Shown: piece after piece, positions 9,402-21,154 of the stretch
How positions within the stretch are numbered: the stretch's first letter is position 1
How the letters are laid out: every line of letters begins with the position of its first letter
Source: Ignavibacteriales bacterium
Lineage (GTDB): Bacteria > Bacteroidota > Ignavibacteria > T3Sed10-11
DNA: 48,791 nt
Assembly: GCA_003568415.1 (NCBI GenBank)
Contig: PWXV01000248.1
Location: 1-48,791, forward strand
Reading direction: 5' to 3'
Made by a program: the position numbers and the translations under genes
The notes under the pieces: generated by a model
What the model was told of the DNA's origin: nothing
The model's input: only the letters and a program-made list of their open reading frames with translations
Databases searched by the model: none

Positions 9402-10524
9402 TTATGCTGTTTTTAGTACTGATTGTGAGCCAAATTCTATTAAAAATGCTTTAATAAACTGATCGATATCGCCATCCATTACACCACGCGTATCGCTGGT
9501 TTCAACATTGGTTCTGTGATCTTTGACCATATTATACGGGTGAAATACATATGAACGAATTTGACTTCCCCATTCGATCTTTTTCTTTGCACCTTCAACG
9601 GCATCACGCTTTGCCGCTTCCTCTTCACGCTTTTTCTGATATAATCGCGCTTTTAACATCACCATAGCACGCTCGCGGTTCTGATGCTGCGAACGTTCCT
9701 GCTGACAGGAGACAACAATTCCGGAGGGTAAATGCCGCAACCGAACGGCAGTTTCAACTTTATTCACATTCTGACCGCCCTTGCCTCCGGCCCGAAAAGT
9801 ATCCATTTCCAGGTCAGCTGGATTGATTTCAATATCAAACTCACTTTCGTTTTCAATTTCCGGATAGACAAAAACGGATGCGAATGATGTATGCCGGCGT
9901 GCATTGGCATCAAACGGCGAAATACGAACAAGCCGATGGACACCGTTTTCCGCTTTCAGATACCCGTACGCATAATTACCTTTGATCTCGATGGTAGCGC
10001 TTTTGATACCCGCACCATCGCCCTCAAGCATATCAAACAATGTTGTCTGAAAACCTCTCCGTTCTGCCCAGCGCAGGTACATACGCATCAACATTTGCGC
10101 CCAGTCCTGTGCCTCGGTGCCTCCTGCTCCGGCATGAATCGTGAGCAATGCATTGCGCCGGTCATCCTCATCGCTCAACATACTATAAAATTCTAGATCG
10201 GTAACACCCTCTTTTACTTTTTTCAATTCTGCTTCAATTTCAGAATGTAAAGAATTGTCATCGGATTCTTCATCAAGTTCGATAAGGGTTTCCAGATCTT
10301 CGATTTGTTTATTCAGTTCGGCCCACGAATCCACCCAATCTTTACGCGTTGTGATTTCGCGCATTACTTTTTGTGCGGCGATATTATCATCCCAGAAACC
10401 TGGTTCCTGGGTCTTTTCCTGCAACTCCGCTATCTCGTGTTCTTTCTGCTCGATGTCAAAGATACCTCCGCAGATAGAGTATTTTTTCCCGAAGGTCTTT
10501 AATTTCAGTTTTTATATCTTGCAT
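9402..10524 (-). CDS. prfB: Peptide chain release factor 2, expressed by programmed +1 frameshift
   Basis: [16 protein letters not shown] and SPFDA motifs; 0-frame ATG at 10524 reads [22 protein letters not shown] to CTT TGA C, then main ORF. Confidence 0.96.
10455..10470 (-). promoter_or_regulatory. prfB +1 frameshift cassette (GGAGGTATCTTTGAC; in-frame UGA at 10458-10456)
   Basis: SD-like AGGTAT, CUU slippery codon, UGA C context; frames verified by coordinate arithmetic (10524-10461=63; 10457-10424=33). Confidence 0.95.
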
Positions 10525-10542
10525 ACTATCACCTCAGTCAAT

Positions 10543-10866
10543 TTATACAGTTTCTTCAATATCAATTTCCATTCGTAATAATGCCGCTGCAAACGTTTTA
10601 CCCTGTGCATCGGTCATCAGCGATTTTGTACCGCCTCCACCGAGAGCACCGTGAAGCAGAAAATTCAAAGCACCGAGATTCGGTAATTCAAATCGTTCAA
10701 CATCGCCTTTTACCATCTCTCCGAAAAACGATTTAACTCTTTCGGCCGTAACATATTTTTTCAAAATCGGATAATGCTTTTCTTCACGGGCAATCAATCC
10801 GATATTAGCCGTATCACCTTTATCGCCCGAGCGGGCATGTGCTATATCAATTAAACGTATATGCAT
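10543..10866 (-). CDS. AtuA-like C-terminal domain protein
   Basis: DIAHARSGDKGDTANIGLIAR; adjacent to AtuA-like gene. Confidence 0.8.
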   Translation of the reverse strand: MHIRLIDIAHARSGDKGDTANIGLIAREEKHYPILKKYVTAERVKSFFGEMVKGDVERFELPNLGALNFLLHGALGGGGTKSLMTDAQGKTFAAALLRMEIDIEETV

Positions 10867-10867
10867 A

Positions 10868-12229
10868 TCAAATTTGTTCTATTATTATATTGGGAGTCAC
10901 GGCGTTCTTGGGCATCAATGCCGGCCAAAATGCAATTACTTCACTCGGTTTCGGCCTTCCGCCGGCAAAACCGGTCACACTCGGCGGACCGGTTAAAATC
11001 AGCGGTGCAATCTCCTTGCCGAACCGTTCCACCATTTTAAAATCCTTGCCGCGAACACCGAATCGCAACACAACCTCATTAATGTGGTCTGGCATCGAAA
11101 CGAGGTGTCCGTGACAGGCATTCACCCCGACAAACTCGGTCCGGATTTCCTCAAACTTCAAACCGAGATTTTCCAGACGTTTTCGTAAAATTGTATCGGC
11201 TGCCTTCGCTTTTTCAAACGCATCGGGCCAGGTATATGTTAATGTACTGACTGCCGTATATCCATCAGCATACGACATTGATACTTTGTACGTATCGGTA
11301 CAGGGTTTTCCCTTTACGCCGGTCATCTTAACACGATCCGGTCCGTCATCCGATAATTGAACAGTAGTAAAATCTGCTATCGTCTCCGGTGTAATGTAAT
11401 TTCCAGGATCGCCGATTTCATAAAGCAACTGTTCTTTTACCGTTTGTTGTGTTACCAAACCGCCGGTTCCTTCGTGTTTAGTAATTACAATACTACCATC
11501 GGCATACGCTTCGGTGATCGGGAAACCAATATTTTCAAGTTCCGGAACGCTCTTCCAATCGGCAGAAAAATTCCCGCCAGTCGCCTGCCCACCGCATTCC
11601 ATTATGTGTCCCGCTATTGTACCGGCAGCCAGTTTATCCCAGTCGCCTTCTTTCCAGCCATATTCATAGATCATGGGAGCAAGCGTTAAACCGGTATCGG
11701 TTGTACGTCCCGTGATAACAATATCGGCACCTTGCTGCAATGCATCTACTATCGGAAATGCACCAAAATAAACATTAGCACTGGAAATTTTATCAGCAAT
11801 GACACCGACATCCTCACCGGTTTCCATGTTCCGGAATTCAATACCCTGCGAGCGGAATTCATCCATCCGCTCCAATATGTCATCACCAGTAACAACACCG
11901 ATTTTTAACCCTTTAATTCCCAGTTCACGGGCACTTGCCAGGATTGCCTCAGCACAAGCCTGTGGATTGACTCCTCCTCCGTTTGTAATAATTTTTACAT
12001 TTCGATCAATACAATCGGGAAGGATATCGGCAATAAGTGGTACAAGGTCTTTTGCATAGCCGAGTGACGGATCGCGCTTCTTTTGTTTTTGCATAATGGA
12101 CATAGTTACCTCGGCAAGATAATCCATTACCAGATAATCAACCGGTCCTTTGGTAACCTGCATTTTCGGAGCAGTTAACAAGTCACCCCAGAATCCTTGT
12201 CCGCTTGCTATGCGTATTGGTTCTTTCAT
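10868..12229 (-). CDS. Acyclic terpene utilisation AtuA family protein (DUF1446)
   Basis: IASGQGFWGD, ITNGGGVNPQACAEA, DIVITGRTTDTGLTLAP. Confidence 0.85.
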   Translation of the reverse strand: MKEPIRIASGQGFWGDLLTAPKMQVTKGPVDYLVMDYLAEVTMSIMQKQKKRDPSLGYAKDLVPLIADILPDCIDRNVKIITNGGGVNPQACAEAILASARELGIKGLKIGVVTGDDILERMDEFRSQGIEFRNMETGEDVGVIADKISSANVYFGAFPIVDALQQGADIVITGRTTDTGLTLAPMIYEYGWKEGDWDKLAAGTIAGHIMECGGQATGGNFSADWKSVPELENIGFPITEAYADGSIVITKHEGTGGLVTQQTVKEQLLYEIGDPGNYITPETIADFTTVQLSDDGPDRVKMTGVKGKPCTDTYKVSMSYADGYTAVSTLTYTWPDAFEKAKAADTILRKRLENLGLKFEEIRTEFVGVNACHGHLVSMPDHINEVVLRFGVRGKDFKMVERFGKEIAPLILTGPPSVTGFAGGRPKPSEVIAFWPALMPKNAVTPNIIIEQI

Positions 12230-12232
12230 ATG

Positions 12233-14023
12233 TTATAATCTTAATTTCAGATGTAATTCTTTTAACTGCTCTTCAGAAACTTCAGAGGGTGAGCCATCCA
12301 TAAGTGACAAACCGCTGCTCGTCTTCGGAAAAGCTATGACATCACGAATCGATTTCTGGCCGGCAAACAACATCACAAGACGATCGAATCCGAATGCAAT
12401 ACCTCCGTGTGGTGGAGCACCGTACTTGAACGCATCCATTAAAAATCCAAACTTCATTGCAGCTTCCTCCGGACTGATACCGAGCTTATCAAATACAATC
12501 GATTGCAGCTCGGGAGTATGGATCCTGATGCTTCCGCCGGCGATCTCATTTCCATTCATCACAAGATCGTAAGCCCGTGCTTTGACTCCCTCAACACTCT
12601 CTTTTAATTTCTCGATATCTTCAATTCGCGGCGATGTAAACGGATGGTGCATTGCATAATATCGTTTATCCTCTTCATCCCACTCGAATAATGGAAATTC
12701 AGTCACCCAATGTAAATCAATTTTATCATGGTCAATAAGCTCCAACCGTCTGCCGAACTCAAGCCGAAGATCACCGAGCACACTATAACAATTTTTCCAG
12801 GAATCGGCGACGATTAATATTAAATCACCGGTCATAGCATCGACAGCGTTAGCTATTGCTTTAAGATCGTCCTGTGAAAGAAATTTTTGAACAGGGGTCT
12901 CATAGCCGTTATCGGTTACTTTGACATACACCAACCCCTTTGCACCCAGTGATTTGGTTAAATCCACAAGGTTATCAAGTTGATTGCGGGTATATGAAGC
13001 ACATCCCGGAGCAACAAATCCTGCAACGGCACCGCCGTTTTTAATTGTATCACTGAAAACTTTAAATGGTACATCCTTCACGATATCCGACAGGGTTGTA
13101 ATTTCAAGCCCGAATCTTCTATCCGGTTTGTCGGTACCGTATCGCTCCATCGCGTCTTTGAAACTCATGCGGTCGAATGGTGCAGTAACTTCAACGTCGA
13201 GCACTTCTTTCAACAAACGCACCAGTAATCCTTCAGAGACGGTAAAAACATCATCTTCATCGACAAACGACATCTCGAGATCGATTTGTGTGAATTCCGG
13301 CTGCCGGTCGGCACGAAGATCTTCATCGCGGAAACACTTAACTATTTGAAAGTACCGGTCAAAGCCGGAGACCATCAAAATTTGTTTATATGTTTGTGGT
13401 GACTGTGGTAAGGCATAAAACTTACCTTTATTCACTCTGCTCGGCACCAGAAAATCCCGTGCACCTTCAGGGGTGCTTTTCATCAGAAACGGCGTTTCGA
13501 TTTCTACAAATCTATGTTCATCAAAATAGCTTCGTGTCACCTGTGCCATAGCGTGCCGCATCAGTAAATTATCGCGCATTGCCGGACGACGCAGGTCAAT
13601 ATAGCGATAGCGCAGCCGGTGATCTTCGCTAACATCCACACGGTCTTTAATTTGAAACGGTGGCGTCTCCGCTTTATTTAATACCTCAAGCTCTTTGACT
13701 ACAATATCAACTTCACCTGTCGGTATATTCGGATTATAGGTACCTTCGGGTCGTTCTTCTACGACCCCACTAACGGCTACAACATATTCACCACGCAACA
13801 ATTGAGCACGGCGATACAATTCTTCATCATGTTGAGGGGCGAATACGATTTGCGTTACACCATACCGGTCGCGCACGTCGAAAAATACAACACCTCCCAG
13901 ATCACGGCGGGTATCGATCCAGCCGTTCAGGACAACCATTTCACCGATATGATGTCTCCGCAACTCACCACAAGTGTGAGTACGTTTGAGAAATGCTTTA
14001 TTTCCGTTTTTCACAGTTTCCAT
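12233..14023 (-). CDS. aspS: Aspartyl-tRNA synthetase
   Basis: RTHTCGELRRHHIGEMVVLNGWIDTRRDLGG; FRDEDLRADRQPEFTQID; class II motifs. Confidence 0.97.
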   Translation of the reverse strand: METVKNGNKAFLKRTHTCGELRRHHIGEMVVLNGWIDTRRDLGGVVFFDVRDRYGVTQIVFAPQHDEELYRRAQLLRGEYVVAVSGVVEERPEGTYNPNIPTGEVDIVVKELEVLNKAETPPFQIKDRVDVSEDHRLRYRYIDLRRPAMRDNLLMRHAMAQVTRSYFDEHRFVEIETPFLMKSTPEGARDFLVPSRVNKGKFYALPQSPQTYKQILMVSGFDRYFQIVKCFRDEDLRADRQPEFTQIDLEMSFVDEDDVFTVSEGLLVRLLKEVLDVEVTAPFDRMSFKDAMERYGTDKPDRRFGLEITTLSDIVKDVPFKVFSDTIKNGGAVAGFVAPGCASYTRNQLDNLVDLTKSLGAKGLVYVKVTDNGYETPVQKFLSQDDLKAIANAVDAMTGDLILIVADSWKNCYSVLGDLRLEFGRRLELIDHDKIDLHWVTEFPLFEWDEEDKRYYAMHHPFTSPRIEDIEKLKESVEGVKARAYDLVMNGNEIAGGSIRIHTPELQSIVFDKLGISPEEAAMKFGFLMDAFKYGAPPHGGIAFGFDRLVMLFAGQKSIRDVIAFPKTSSGLSLMDGSPSEVSEEQLKELHLKLRL

Positions 14024-14116
14024 TGCAGGGCTGATTAATGATACAAAAATGTCGTAAACTTATAATATACAAAAAGATACATAAGGGAGCAATTATTCTC
14101 GGAAATGAAATAAAAT

Positions 14117-14137
14117 GGGGCACAGGAATTGTGCCCC
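14117..14137 (-). terminator. Intrinsic terminator downstream of trxA
   Basis: GGGGCAC-aggaatt-GTGCCCC, then ATTTTATTTC on minus strand. Confidence 0.65.
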
Positions 14138-14147
14138 GGGGAATGTT

Positions 14148-14477
14148 TTATGCCGCAACAACGTGCTTTTCAACTTTTTCAACAAGATGACGCTTGGGCA
14201 CCGCACCAATAATCTGGTCTACAACCTGTCCGTCCTTAAATACCAACAACGTCGGAATGCTTCGTATGCCGAATTTCCCGGCTGTTTGCGGATTAGCATC
14301 CACATCGAGTTTTGCAACCTTTACTTTACCCTCATATTCCTTTGCAATTTCCTCAACTACAGGTGCAACCATTTTACACGGTCCGCACCATTCTGCCCAG
14401 AAATCTACGAGTACAGGTGTATCGGCTTTCAATACTTCGTTTTCAAAATTAGAATCAGATACTTCAATCGGTTTCAT
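14148..14477 (-). CDS. trxA: Thioredoxin
   Basis: [23 protein letters not shown] active site. Confidence 0.97.
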   Translation of the reverse strand: MKPIEVSDSNFENEVLKADTPVLVDFWAEWCGPCKMVAPVVEEIAKEYEGKVKVAKLDVDANPQTAGKFGIRSIPTLLVFKDGQVVDQIIGAVPKRHLVEKVEKHVVAA

Positions 14478-14490
14478 AATTATCTCCTTA

Positions 14491-17400
14491 TTAATTAATC
14501 TTTACAGAATTTTCCCCGAGTAATCGGTGTACTTCTTCAAGGAAGGAATCATTCGGATCGATCATATACTTCCTGCTGTACCATCGCTTCGAGACTGCCG
14601 TGCCTGCATTTTCAACGACAAAGGTACACGAACAGTTCCCTTGATGCTGCTCGAAAATTTCACGTAATCGTTTGATTGCATCTTCCCGCACCGCATGCAA
14701 ATCAATAGAGATTACTACCTGTTTTGCATAATGCTGATGCGCTTCACTTAACGGGCGAATGACCGATGGCAATATCTTTAGTGTATCGTCGGTCGGTTGT
14801 GCTTTTCCTTCTATAATTACTAATGAATCGGGATACAGTATATGTTTGTAATTCTTATAGGGATCGGAAAAGACGATCAATTCTCCTTTGCCGGTGAAAT
14901 CCTCCATCGAAACGAACGCCATCGTATTGCCCTTGCGGTCAATCTTTGTCCGCACGGCAGTTATAATACCGCACACGCGAACATTTGAGTCGAACTCCAC
15001 CAGATCAGCTTCACCGAATTTTGCCGTTGAAAATGCTTCAACCTCGCGTTCGTATTTTTTCAGCGGGTGACCTGAAACATAAAACCCGAGTAATGCTTTT
15101 TCGCGTGAAAGTTTTTCAGCTTCACCCCACGGTTCAACATCCGGCATCGCCGGATATTGCACTTCTGTTTCCTGGCCGGTTCCTCCAAGATCGAAAAGAT
15201 TCGATTGGCCTGCAAGAGCATGTTTCTTTTGCGATTGACCGTATGCAACCGCTCTGTCGACTGTTTGAAGTAATTTAGCTCGGTTCGGTTCAATTGTATC
15301 AAAGGCGCCCGCCTGAACCAGACTTTCAATGTTCTTTTTATTCACCGTCCGCAGATCAACACGGGTACAAAACTCAAAAATATTCTTGAACGTTCCGCCC
15401 TTATTTCTTACACGAACTATCTCGTGGACAGCACCGGTGCCGACATTCTTGATTGCCGCAAGGCCAAACCGCACACTATCACCCGCAACGACAAAATTCC
15501 AGTCACTTTCATTGACATCGGGCGGCAGAACATTAATCCCGAGTTTACGGCACTCATCGATAAATAATACGATCTTATCGGTGTTGTTAATTTCGCTTGT
15601 CATTGTGGATGCCATAAACTCGGCCGGATAATGAGTTTTCAGGTAGGCAGTCTGATACGCAAGCACCGAATATGCAACACTATGCGATTTGTTAAAACCG
15701 TACGAGGCAAATTTATCGATAAGATCGAATATCTCGGTAGCAGTTCGTTTCGGCGTTCCCTTTTTTGCAGCTCCTGCAATAAACTCTTTCTTTTGTTCCG
15801 CCATCAGGGCTTTATCTTTTTTACCCATCGCACGGCGCATTATATCCGCAGCGGCAAGGGTAAAGCCTGCAATGACGCTGGCAATTTTCATTACCTGCTC
15901 CTGATACACGATGACACCGTAGGTCTCTTTCAGTATTGGTTCGAGATCAGGATGCAGATAATTGATATCCTTACGCCCGAACTTCCGGTCAATGAAATCG
16001 TCTATCATACTCATCGGACCCGGACGATACAGTGCGTTCATGGCAACAAGATCATTGACAGACTCAGGTTTCAGCTTCTTTAAATAATCCTGCATACCGC
16101 GGGATTCAAACTGAAATACAGCTACTGTTAAACCTCTGGAGAATAACTCAAAGGTTTTTTGATCATCCATCGGGATTTCATCAAGATCGATTTTCTTTCC
16201 GGTCTTTTTTTCGATCATTTCGAGCGTATCTTCAATAACGGTAAGCGTTCGTAATCCGAGAAAATCCATCTTTAACATGCCTGCATCTTCGAGATCTTTC
16301 ATGTTATACTGGGTCATCAACTCGGTTTGCGGAGTTTTATACAGCGGCACGTATTCACTTACCGGTCCCGGCGCAATGACAACACCTGCAGCGTGAGTGC
16401 TGACATTCCTGTTCATCCCTTCAAGTACTGTAGAAATCTTAACAAGGTTTTTAATCTTCGGATCGTTGCTTGATTTCAACCATCTCAATTCCGGTACAGA
16501 CTTCAATGCTTCCCGTATCGGCATTACCCGTCCCTGCGATACCGGTATTTGCTTTGTAATAGACTCAACCGTGCTTAACGGAATACCAAGTACCCGCCCG
16601 ACATCTTTGAGCACCGCGCGGGATGACAGCGTTCCGAATGTTATTATCTGGGAAACAGATTCTTCACCGTATTTATCACGTACATACTGAATAACTTTTT
16701 CCCGTTTCCGGTCGGAAAAATCTACGTCGATATCGGGCATGCTGACGCGATCGGGATTCAGAAAGCGTTCAAAGAGCAATCCGTACTCAAGGGGATCGAC
16801 ATTGGTGATACCAAGTGCATACGCCACGATACTCCCTGCAACACTCCCGCGTCCGGGTCCGACAAGCACATCCATCTCTTTTGCGGCACGTATAAAATCA
16901 TATACGATAAGAAAATAGCCCGAATAACCCATAGACTTGATGACATCAAGCTCTTTTCGAACACGTTCTTCAATTTCCGGGGTTATCTCATCATACCGCT
17001 CTTTCATGCCTTCAAGGGTTAGTTTTTCGAAATAATCATCCAGAGTATTTACACCAGCATCTGGGGGAATCGGAAATTCGGGCATGTGGTTTGTCTTGAG
17101 ATCGAGCTCGACATTGCATTTCTCTGCAACTTCAAGGGTCGACTCAATTGCCTCGGGCCATTTCTTGAATACCTCATGCATCTCTTCGGCACTTTTAAAA
17201 TAGATCTGATCGGTACCGTATCGCAGCACATCAATATCCTGCGCATTGGTGCTGTTCGCATCGGGAATCTTCAGCATCACATTATGCGGTATAGCGTGAT
17301 CTTTTTCGATATAGTGAATATCATTTGTGCCGATAAGTTTCAGGTTAAGTTCTCTGGCGATCCGGGGCATACCTTCGAGTACGTTTTTCTCCGGTGCATA

Positions 17401-17973
17401 ATTATGATTCTGGATCTCGAGATAAAAATCATCTCCGAAGATATTCTTGTAAACGACCGCTGCTTCTTTCGCTGCATCATAGTTACCATCGACAAGATGT
17501 GCAGCTACAACGCCACCTGCACACGCAGAGAGACACACTACCCCTTCGGAATATTCTTTTAAAAGTTCAGCATCAATGCGGGGTTTGTAATAAAATCCTT
17601 CGGTGTGACCGAGTGTACAAAGCTTGATAAGATTTTGATACCCGGTATTATTTTTAGCCAGCAACACGATGTGATGATATACGTTTCGTTTCCCGCTCCT
17701 GCCATTACCGCTGTTACCGTTTGCGCTTTGATCTGATTTATCGAACCGGCTGCCACGGGTCACAATGTAAAACTCCGATCCGAGGATCGGTTTAATACCG
17801 GCTTTCTTTGCTTTCTTATAAAACTCGATCGCACCAAACATAACACCATGATCGGTCAATGCAAGAGCTTTCATGGTATGCCGTACCGCAGCATTGACCA
17901 GATCGTCGATTGTTGCAGCACCGTCGAGCAAACTGTAGTGTGAATGATTATGAAGATGGACGAACTCAGCCAT
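14491..17973 (-). CDS. dnaE: DNA polymerase III subunit alpha
   Basis: PHP domain [37 protein letters not shown]; 1160 aa. Confidence 0.97.
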   Translation of the reverse strand: MAEFVHLHNHSHYSLLDGAATIDDLVNAAVRHTMKALALTDHGVMFGAIEFYKKAKKAGIKPILGSEFYIVTRGSRFDKSDQSANGNSGNGRSGKRNVYHHIVLLAKNNTGYQNLIKLCTLGHTEGFYYKPRIDAELLKEYSEGVVCLSACAGGVVAAHLVDGNYDAAKEAAVVYKNIFGDDFYLEIQNHNYAPEKNVLEGMPRIARELNLKLIGTNDIHYIEKDHAIPHNVMLKIPDANSTNAQDIDVLRYGTDQIYFKSAEEMHEVFKKWPEAIESTLEVAEKCNVELDLKTNHMPEFPIPPDAGVNTLDDYFEKLTLEGMKERYDEITPEIEERVRKELDVIKSMGYSGYFLIVYDFIRAAKEMDVLVGPGRGSVAGSIVAYALGITNVDPLEYGLLFERFLNPDRVSMPDIDVDFSDRKREKVIQYVRDKYGEESVSQIITFGTLSSRAVLKDVGRVLGIPLSTVESITKQIPVSQGRVMPIREALKSVPELRWLKSSNDPKIKNLVKISTVLEGMNRNVSTHAAGVVIAPGPVSEYVPLYKTPQTELMTQYNMKDLEDAGMLKMDFLGLRTLTVIEDTLEMIEKKTGKKIDLDEIPMDDQKTFELFSRGLTVAVFQFESRGMQDYLKKLKPESVNDLVAMNALYRPGPMSMIDDFIDRKFGRKDINYLHPDLEPILKETYGVIVYQEQVMKIASVIAGFTLAAADIMRRAMGKKDKALMAEQKKEFIAGAAKKGTPKRTATEIFDLIDKFASYGFNKSHSVAYSVLAYQTAYLKTHYPAEFMASTMTSEINNTDKIVLFIDECRKLGINVLPPDVNESDWNFVVAGDSVRFGLAAIKNVGTGAVHEIVRVRNKGGTFKNIFEFCTRVDLRTVNKKNIESLVQAGAFDTIEPNRAKLLQTVDRAVAYGQSQKKHALAGQSNLFDLGGTGQETEVQYPAMPDVEPWGEAEKLSREKALLGFYVSGHPLKKYEREVEAFSTAKFGEADLVEFDSNVRVCGIITAVRTKIDRKGNTMAFVSMEDFTGKGELIVFSDPYKNYKHILYPDSLVIIEGKAQPTDDTLKILPSVIRPLSEAHQHYAKQVVISIDLHAVREDAIKRLREIFEQHQGNCSCTFVVENAGTAVSKRWYSRKYMIDPNDSFLEEVHRLLGENSVKIN

Positions 17974-17982
17974 ATAAACTTC

Positions 17983-19407
17983 TTAAATAAAATTAAACGC
18001 TAACAATTTCACTTCGGTCATTGCTTCCATCGCATATCGAATCCCTTCGCGACCATGCCCGGAATTCTTAACACCACCGTAGGGCATATTATCGATCCGG
18101 TAGGTCGGGAAATCGTTTACGATCAAACTGCCGACATCGATTTGTTCGTATGCGTAAAATATATTCCGGAAATCGTTCGAAAAAATACCGGCTTGCAATC
18201 CGAACTCACTGTCATTCACACCGTCAATCGCTTCCTGAATATCACGAAAACGGTGAATGGTCGCAACCGGCCCGAACACTTCCTCGCAATACACTTTCAT
18301 ACTGGGCATGGTGTTGGAGAGCAACGTCGGTTCAATGATAATACCTTTCCGCTTGCCGCCGTGCAGCACGTTTGCGCCTCCCTTTTTCGCTTCCTCAATC
18401 CAAGCTTCCACCCTATCGGCAGCTTCCTTATCAATTAAAGAGCTTACCATTGTTTCATCTTCAAGCGGATCACCGACTACAAGTTCTTTCATTGCTTCCT
18501 TAAAACGCAGCAGATAATCATCGTAGATATCTTCGTGTACAAATATTCGCTGCACTTTAATACAAATTTGCCCGGCATTTGCATACGCACCGAATGCTAT
18601 ACGATTCACTGCATAATCAAGGTTTGCAGTTCGATCGACTATTACTCCTGCATTCCCTCCAAGCTCAAGTAAAACTTTCTTTTTACCGGCTTTACTTTTC
18701 AACTTCCACCCAACTTCCGGGCTTCCGGTAAAGCTTAACATCTTAAATCTATCATCAGTTACAAGCTTATCTGCCACTTCAATCTTGCAAGGCAGAACAT
18801 TAAACGTACCCGGGGGAGCACCGGCATCAAGTACAATTTGTGCCAACCAGAGTCCGGTTAACGGTGCCTGTGGCGGGGGTTTTAATACCATGGTATTTCC
18901 CGATGCAATACACGGGGCGATCTTATGTGCGATCAGATTTAACGGAAAATTAAACGGGGATATTCCACTGACAGGCCCGATGGGGAACCGGCGTGTAAGC
19001 GACCACCTCCGCTCTGAATGTGATGCAAGATCAAGCGGAATAGTTTCACCATAGATACGCTTTGCTTCCTCAGCTGCTATAGTAAACGTTAATATTGCCC
19101 GGTCAACCTCGACCAGTGTTTGCGATATAGGCTTAGCGGATTCTTCGGCCATTGTCAGTGCAATTTCTTTTCGTACCTTTTTGAGACGTGAAGCGATCTC
19201 TACCAATATCTCCGATCGTTTGTACGACGGCATACGTTTGGTTTGATCGTATGCTTCAACAGCAGAGACTATGGCATCTTCCATATCCTGTTCTTGTGCC
19301 TGACAGATATCGGCGATTACTTTACCGGTATATGGATTTCGGTTCGGTTCCTTTTCAGATGAAGATCGCCATTCTTTTCCGACAAGGAATTTATGTTCCT
19401 GTGGCAT
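17983..19407 (-). CDS. NAD(P)-dependent aldehyde dehydrogenase family protein
   Basis: LELGGNAGVIV, FGAYANAGQICIKVQR, EEVFGPV. Confidence 0.93.
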   Translation of the reverse strand: MPQEHKFLVGKEWRSSSEKEPNRNPYTGKVIADICQAQEQDMEDAIVSAVEAYDQTKRMPSYKRSEILVEIASRLKKVRKEIALTMAEESAKPISQTLVEVDRAILTFTIAAEEAKRIYGETIPLDLASHSERRWSLTRRFPIGPVSGISPFNFPLNLIAHKIAPCIASGNTMVLKPPPQAPLTGLWLAQIVLDAGAPPGTFNVLPCKIEVADKLVTDDRFKMLSFTGSPEVGWKLKSKAGKKKVLLELGGNAGVIVDRTANLDYAVNRIAFGAYANAGQICIKVQRIFVHEDIYDDYLLRFKEAMKELVVGDPLEDETMVSSLIDKEAADRVEAWIEEAKKGGANVLHGGKRKGIIIEPTLLSNTMPSMKVYCEEVFGPVATIHRFRDIQEAIDGVNDSEFGLQAGIFSNDFRNIFYAYEQIDVGSLIVNDFPTYRIDNMPYGGVKNSGHGREGIRYAMEAMTEVKLLAFNFI

Positions 19408-19420
19408 TTGCTAATTCCTG

Positions 19421-21115
19421 CTAATAATCTAGTTTTTCGATTTTATTTAATATATCTTCTATTGCAACTACCGAACGCTCTCCCGTTCCGCGCACCTTGG
19501 TCTCAACATTTCCATCACGAAGATTCTTCTCACCGGCGATAATGTGCAGCGGCATACCCAACAGATCGGCATCTTTAAATTTCACTCCAGCCGAAACATC
19601 GTCCCGGTCATCGAATATAACCTCATATCCATTATCGATAAGAAGCTGATATACATTTTCGGATGCTTCACGCACCATTTCATTTTTCATGTTCAATCCG
19701 ATCAGATGTATGTGGAACGGTGCGATCGTCTTATTCCAGATGATACCGTTCTCATCATGATTCTGTTCGATATAGCTTGCAATGATACGCTCAACGCCGA
19801 TACCATAACTTCCCATTATAATTGGCTGCTCATCGCCTTTCTCGTTCAGGAAATATGCTTTCAGATCTTCAGCATATTTTGTGCCGAGCTTAAAAATGTG
19901 TCCGATCTCAATAGCATTTACGACCCGGAGTTGGTTACCGCATTCAACGCACGCCTCTCCTTCTTTAACCTCGCGCAGATCGTAATAACCATCGAGGTTT
20001 ACATCGCGTTTAATGTCTATATTTCCAATATGGTAATCGTCTTTGTTTGCACCGCTGACCAACCCGTTGGCATCTTTCAATCGATTATCGGCGATGATCT
20101 TGAAATTTTTCAAACCTACCGGTCCGAGTGATCCGGAGTGCGCACCGGTAAGCGGTTCAATTTCATCGGGGTGCATAGGACGTATATTTCCACCCAGAGC
20201 ACTGGCAAGCTTCGTTTCATTCAAAACATCGTTGCCGACCATAAGCACAAGAATCGGCGTTTCGTTGTTCTGCATATAAACAAGCGATTTCGCCAATTTT
20301 TCTGCCGGAACATTTAAAAATTCAACAAGTTCATCTATTGTCCGCACGTTCGGTGTGTGGATATCCTCAAGCTCCGGGTTATTATCGGAACGGGGCAGCG
20401 GCGGGATATTCGATTCGGCCACTTCGACATTTGCCGCATAGCCGCAATTGCTGCATACCGCACACGTATCCTCACCTGACGGCGACTCGACCATAAATTC
20501 CTGTGAACCTGATCCGCCCATCGCGCCGCTCGAAGCTCCTACAATAAAGAACTTTAATCCGCACCGTGCAAATATTTTCTTATATGCCTCGGCGTGCTTA
20601 TCATAACTTTCATCAAGGCCCTCCCACGAAGTATCCATACTATACGCATCTTTCATGACAAATTGCCGTCCGCGCAGAACACCGGAGCGGGGACGCGGTT
20701 CATTGCGAAATTTTGTCTGTATCTGATACCAGATCTGCGGCATATCCCTATAGGAACGCAGGAAGTTCTTCGCAATCGAACAGATAACTTCTTCGTGCGT
20801 CGGTGCGAGCACCATCGGACGATTTTTTACATGAAACATGATATCGCCAAAGTCATCGACACGACCGGTTTCCTGCCATAATTCAAGGGGATTTAACGCG
20901 GGAAGAAATAATTCCTGCCCTCCGATTGCATTCATCTCCTCGCGAATGATCTGCATAACCTTGAGCATAACCCGTTGCCCGATCGGTAAATGTGAGTAAA
21001 TACCTGCAGCAAGCGGGCGAATAAGTCCCGCCCGGAGCATAAGAATGTGACTTGGAATAGTTGCATCTACGGGTACTTCTTTTTGAGTGGGGAAAAATGA
21101 TGAGCTGAATTTCAC
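19421..21115 (-). CDS. proS: Prolyl-tRNA synthetase (bacterial type with editing insertion)
   Basis: TLxxx-type class II motifs: LPIGQRVMLKVMQIIREEM, FRNEPRPRSGVLRGRQFVMKDAYS, GSYGIGVERI. Confidence 0.97.
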   Translation of the reverse strand: MKFSSSFFPTQKEVPVDATIPSHILMLRAGLIRPLAAGIYSHLPIGQRVMLKVMQIIREEMNAIGGQELFLPALNPLELWQETGRVDDFGDIMFHVKNRPMVLAPTHEEVICSIAKNFLRSYRDMPQIWYQIQTKFRNEPRPRSGVLRGRQFVMKDAYSMDTSWEGLDESYDKHAEAYKKIFARCGLKFFIVGASSGAMGGSGSQEFMVESPSGEDTCAVCSNCGYAANVEVAESNIPPLPRSDNNPELEDIHTPNVRTIDELVEFLNVPAEKLAKSLVYMQNNETPILVLMVGNDVLNETKLASALGGNIRPMHPDEIEPLTGAHSGSLGPVGLKNFKIIADNRLKDANGLVSGANKDDYHIGNIDIKRDVNLDGYYDLREVKEGEACVECGNQLRVVNAIEIGHIFKLGTKYAEDLKAYFLNEKGDEQPIIMGSYGIGVERIIASYIEQNHDENGIIWNKTIAPFHIHLIGLNMKNEMVREASENVYQLLIDNGYEVIFDDRDDVSAGVKFKDADLLGMPLHIIAGEKNLRDGNVETKVRGTGERSVVAIEDILNKIEKLDY

Positions 21116-21154
21116 GTCGGGTTTATATCTCCTTTTTATATTAATCGATATTCA

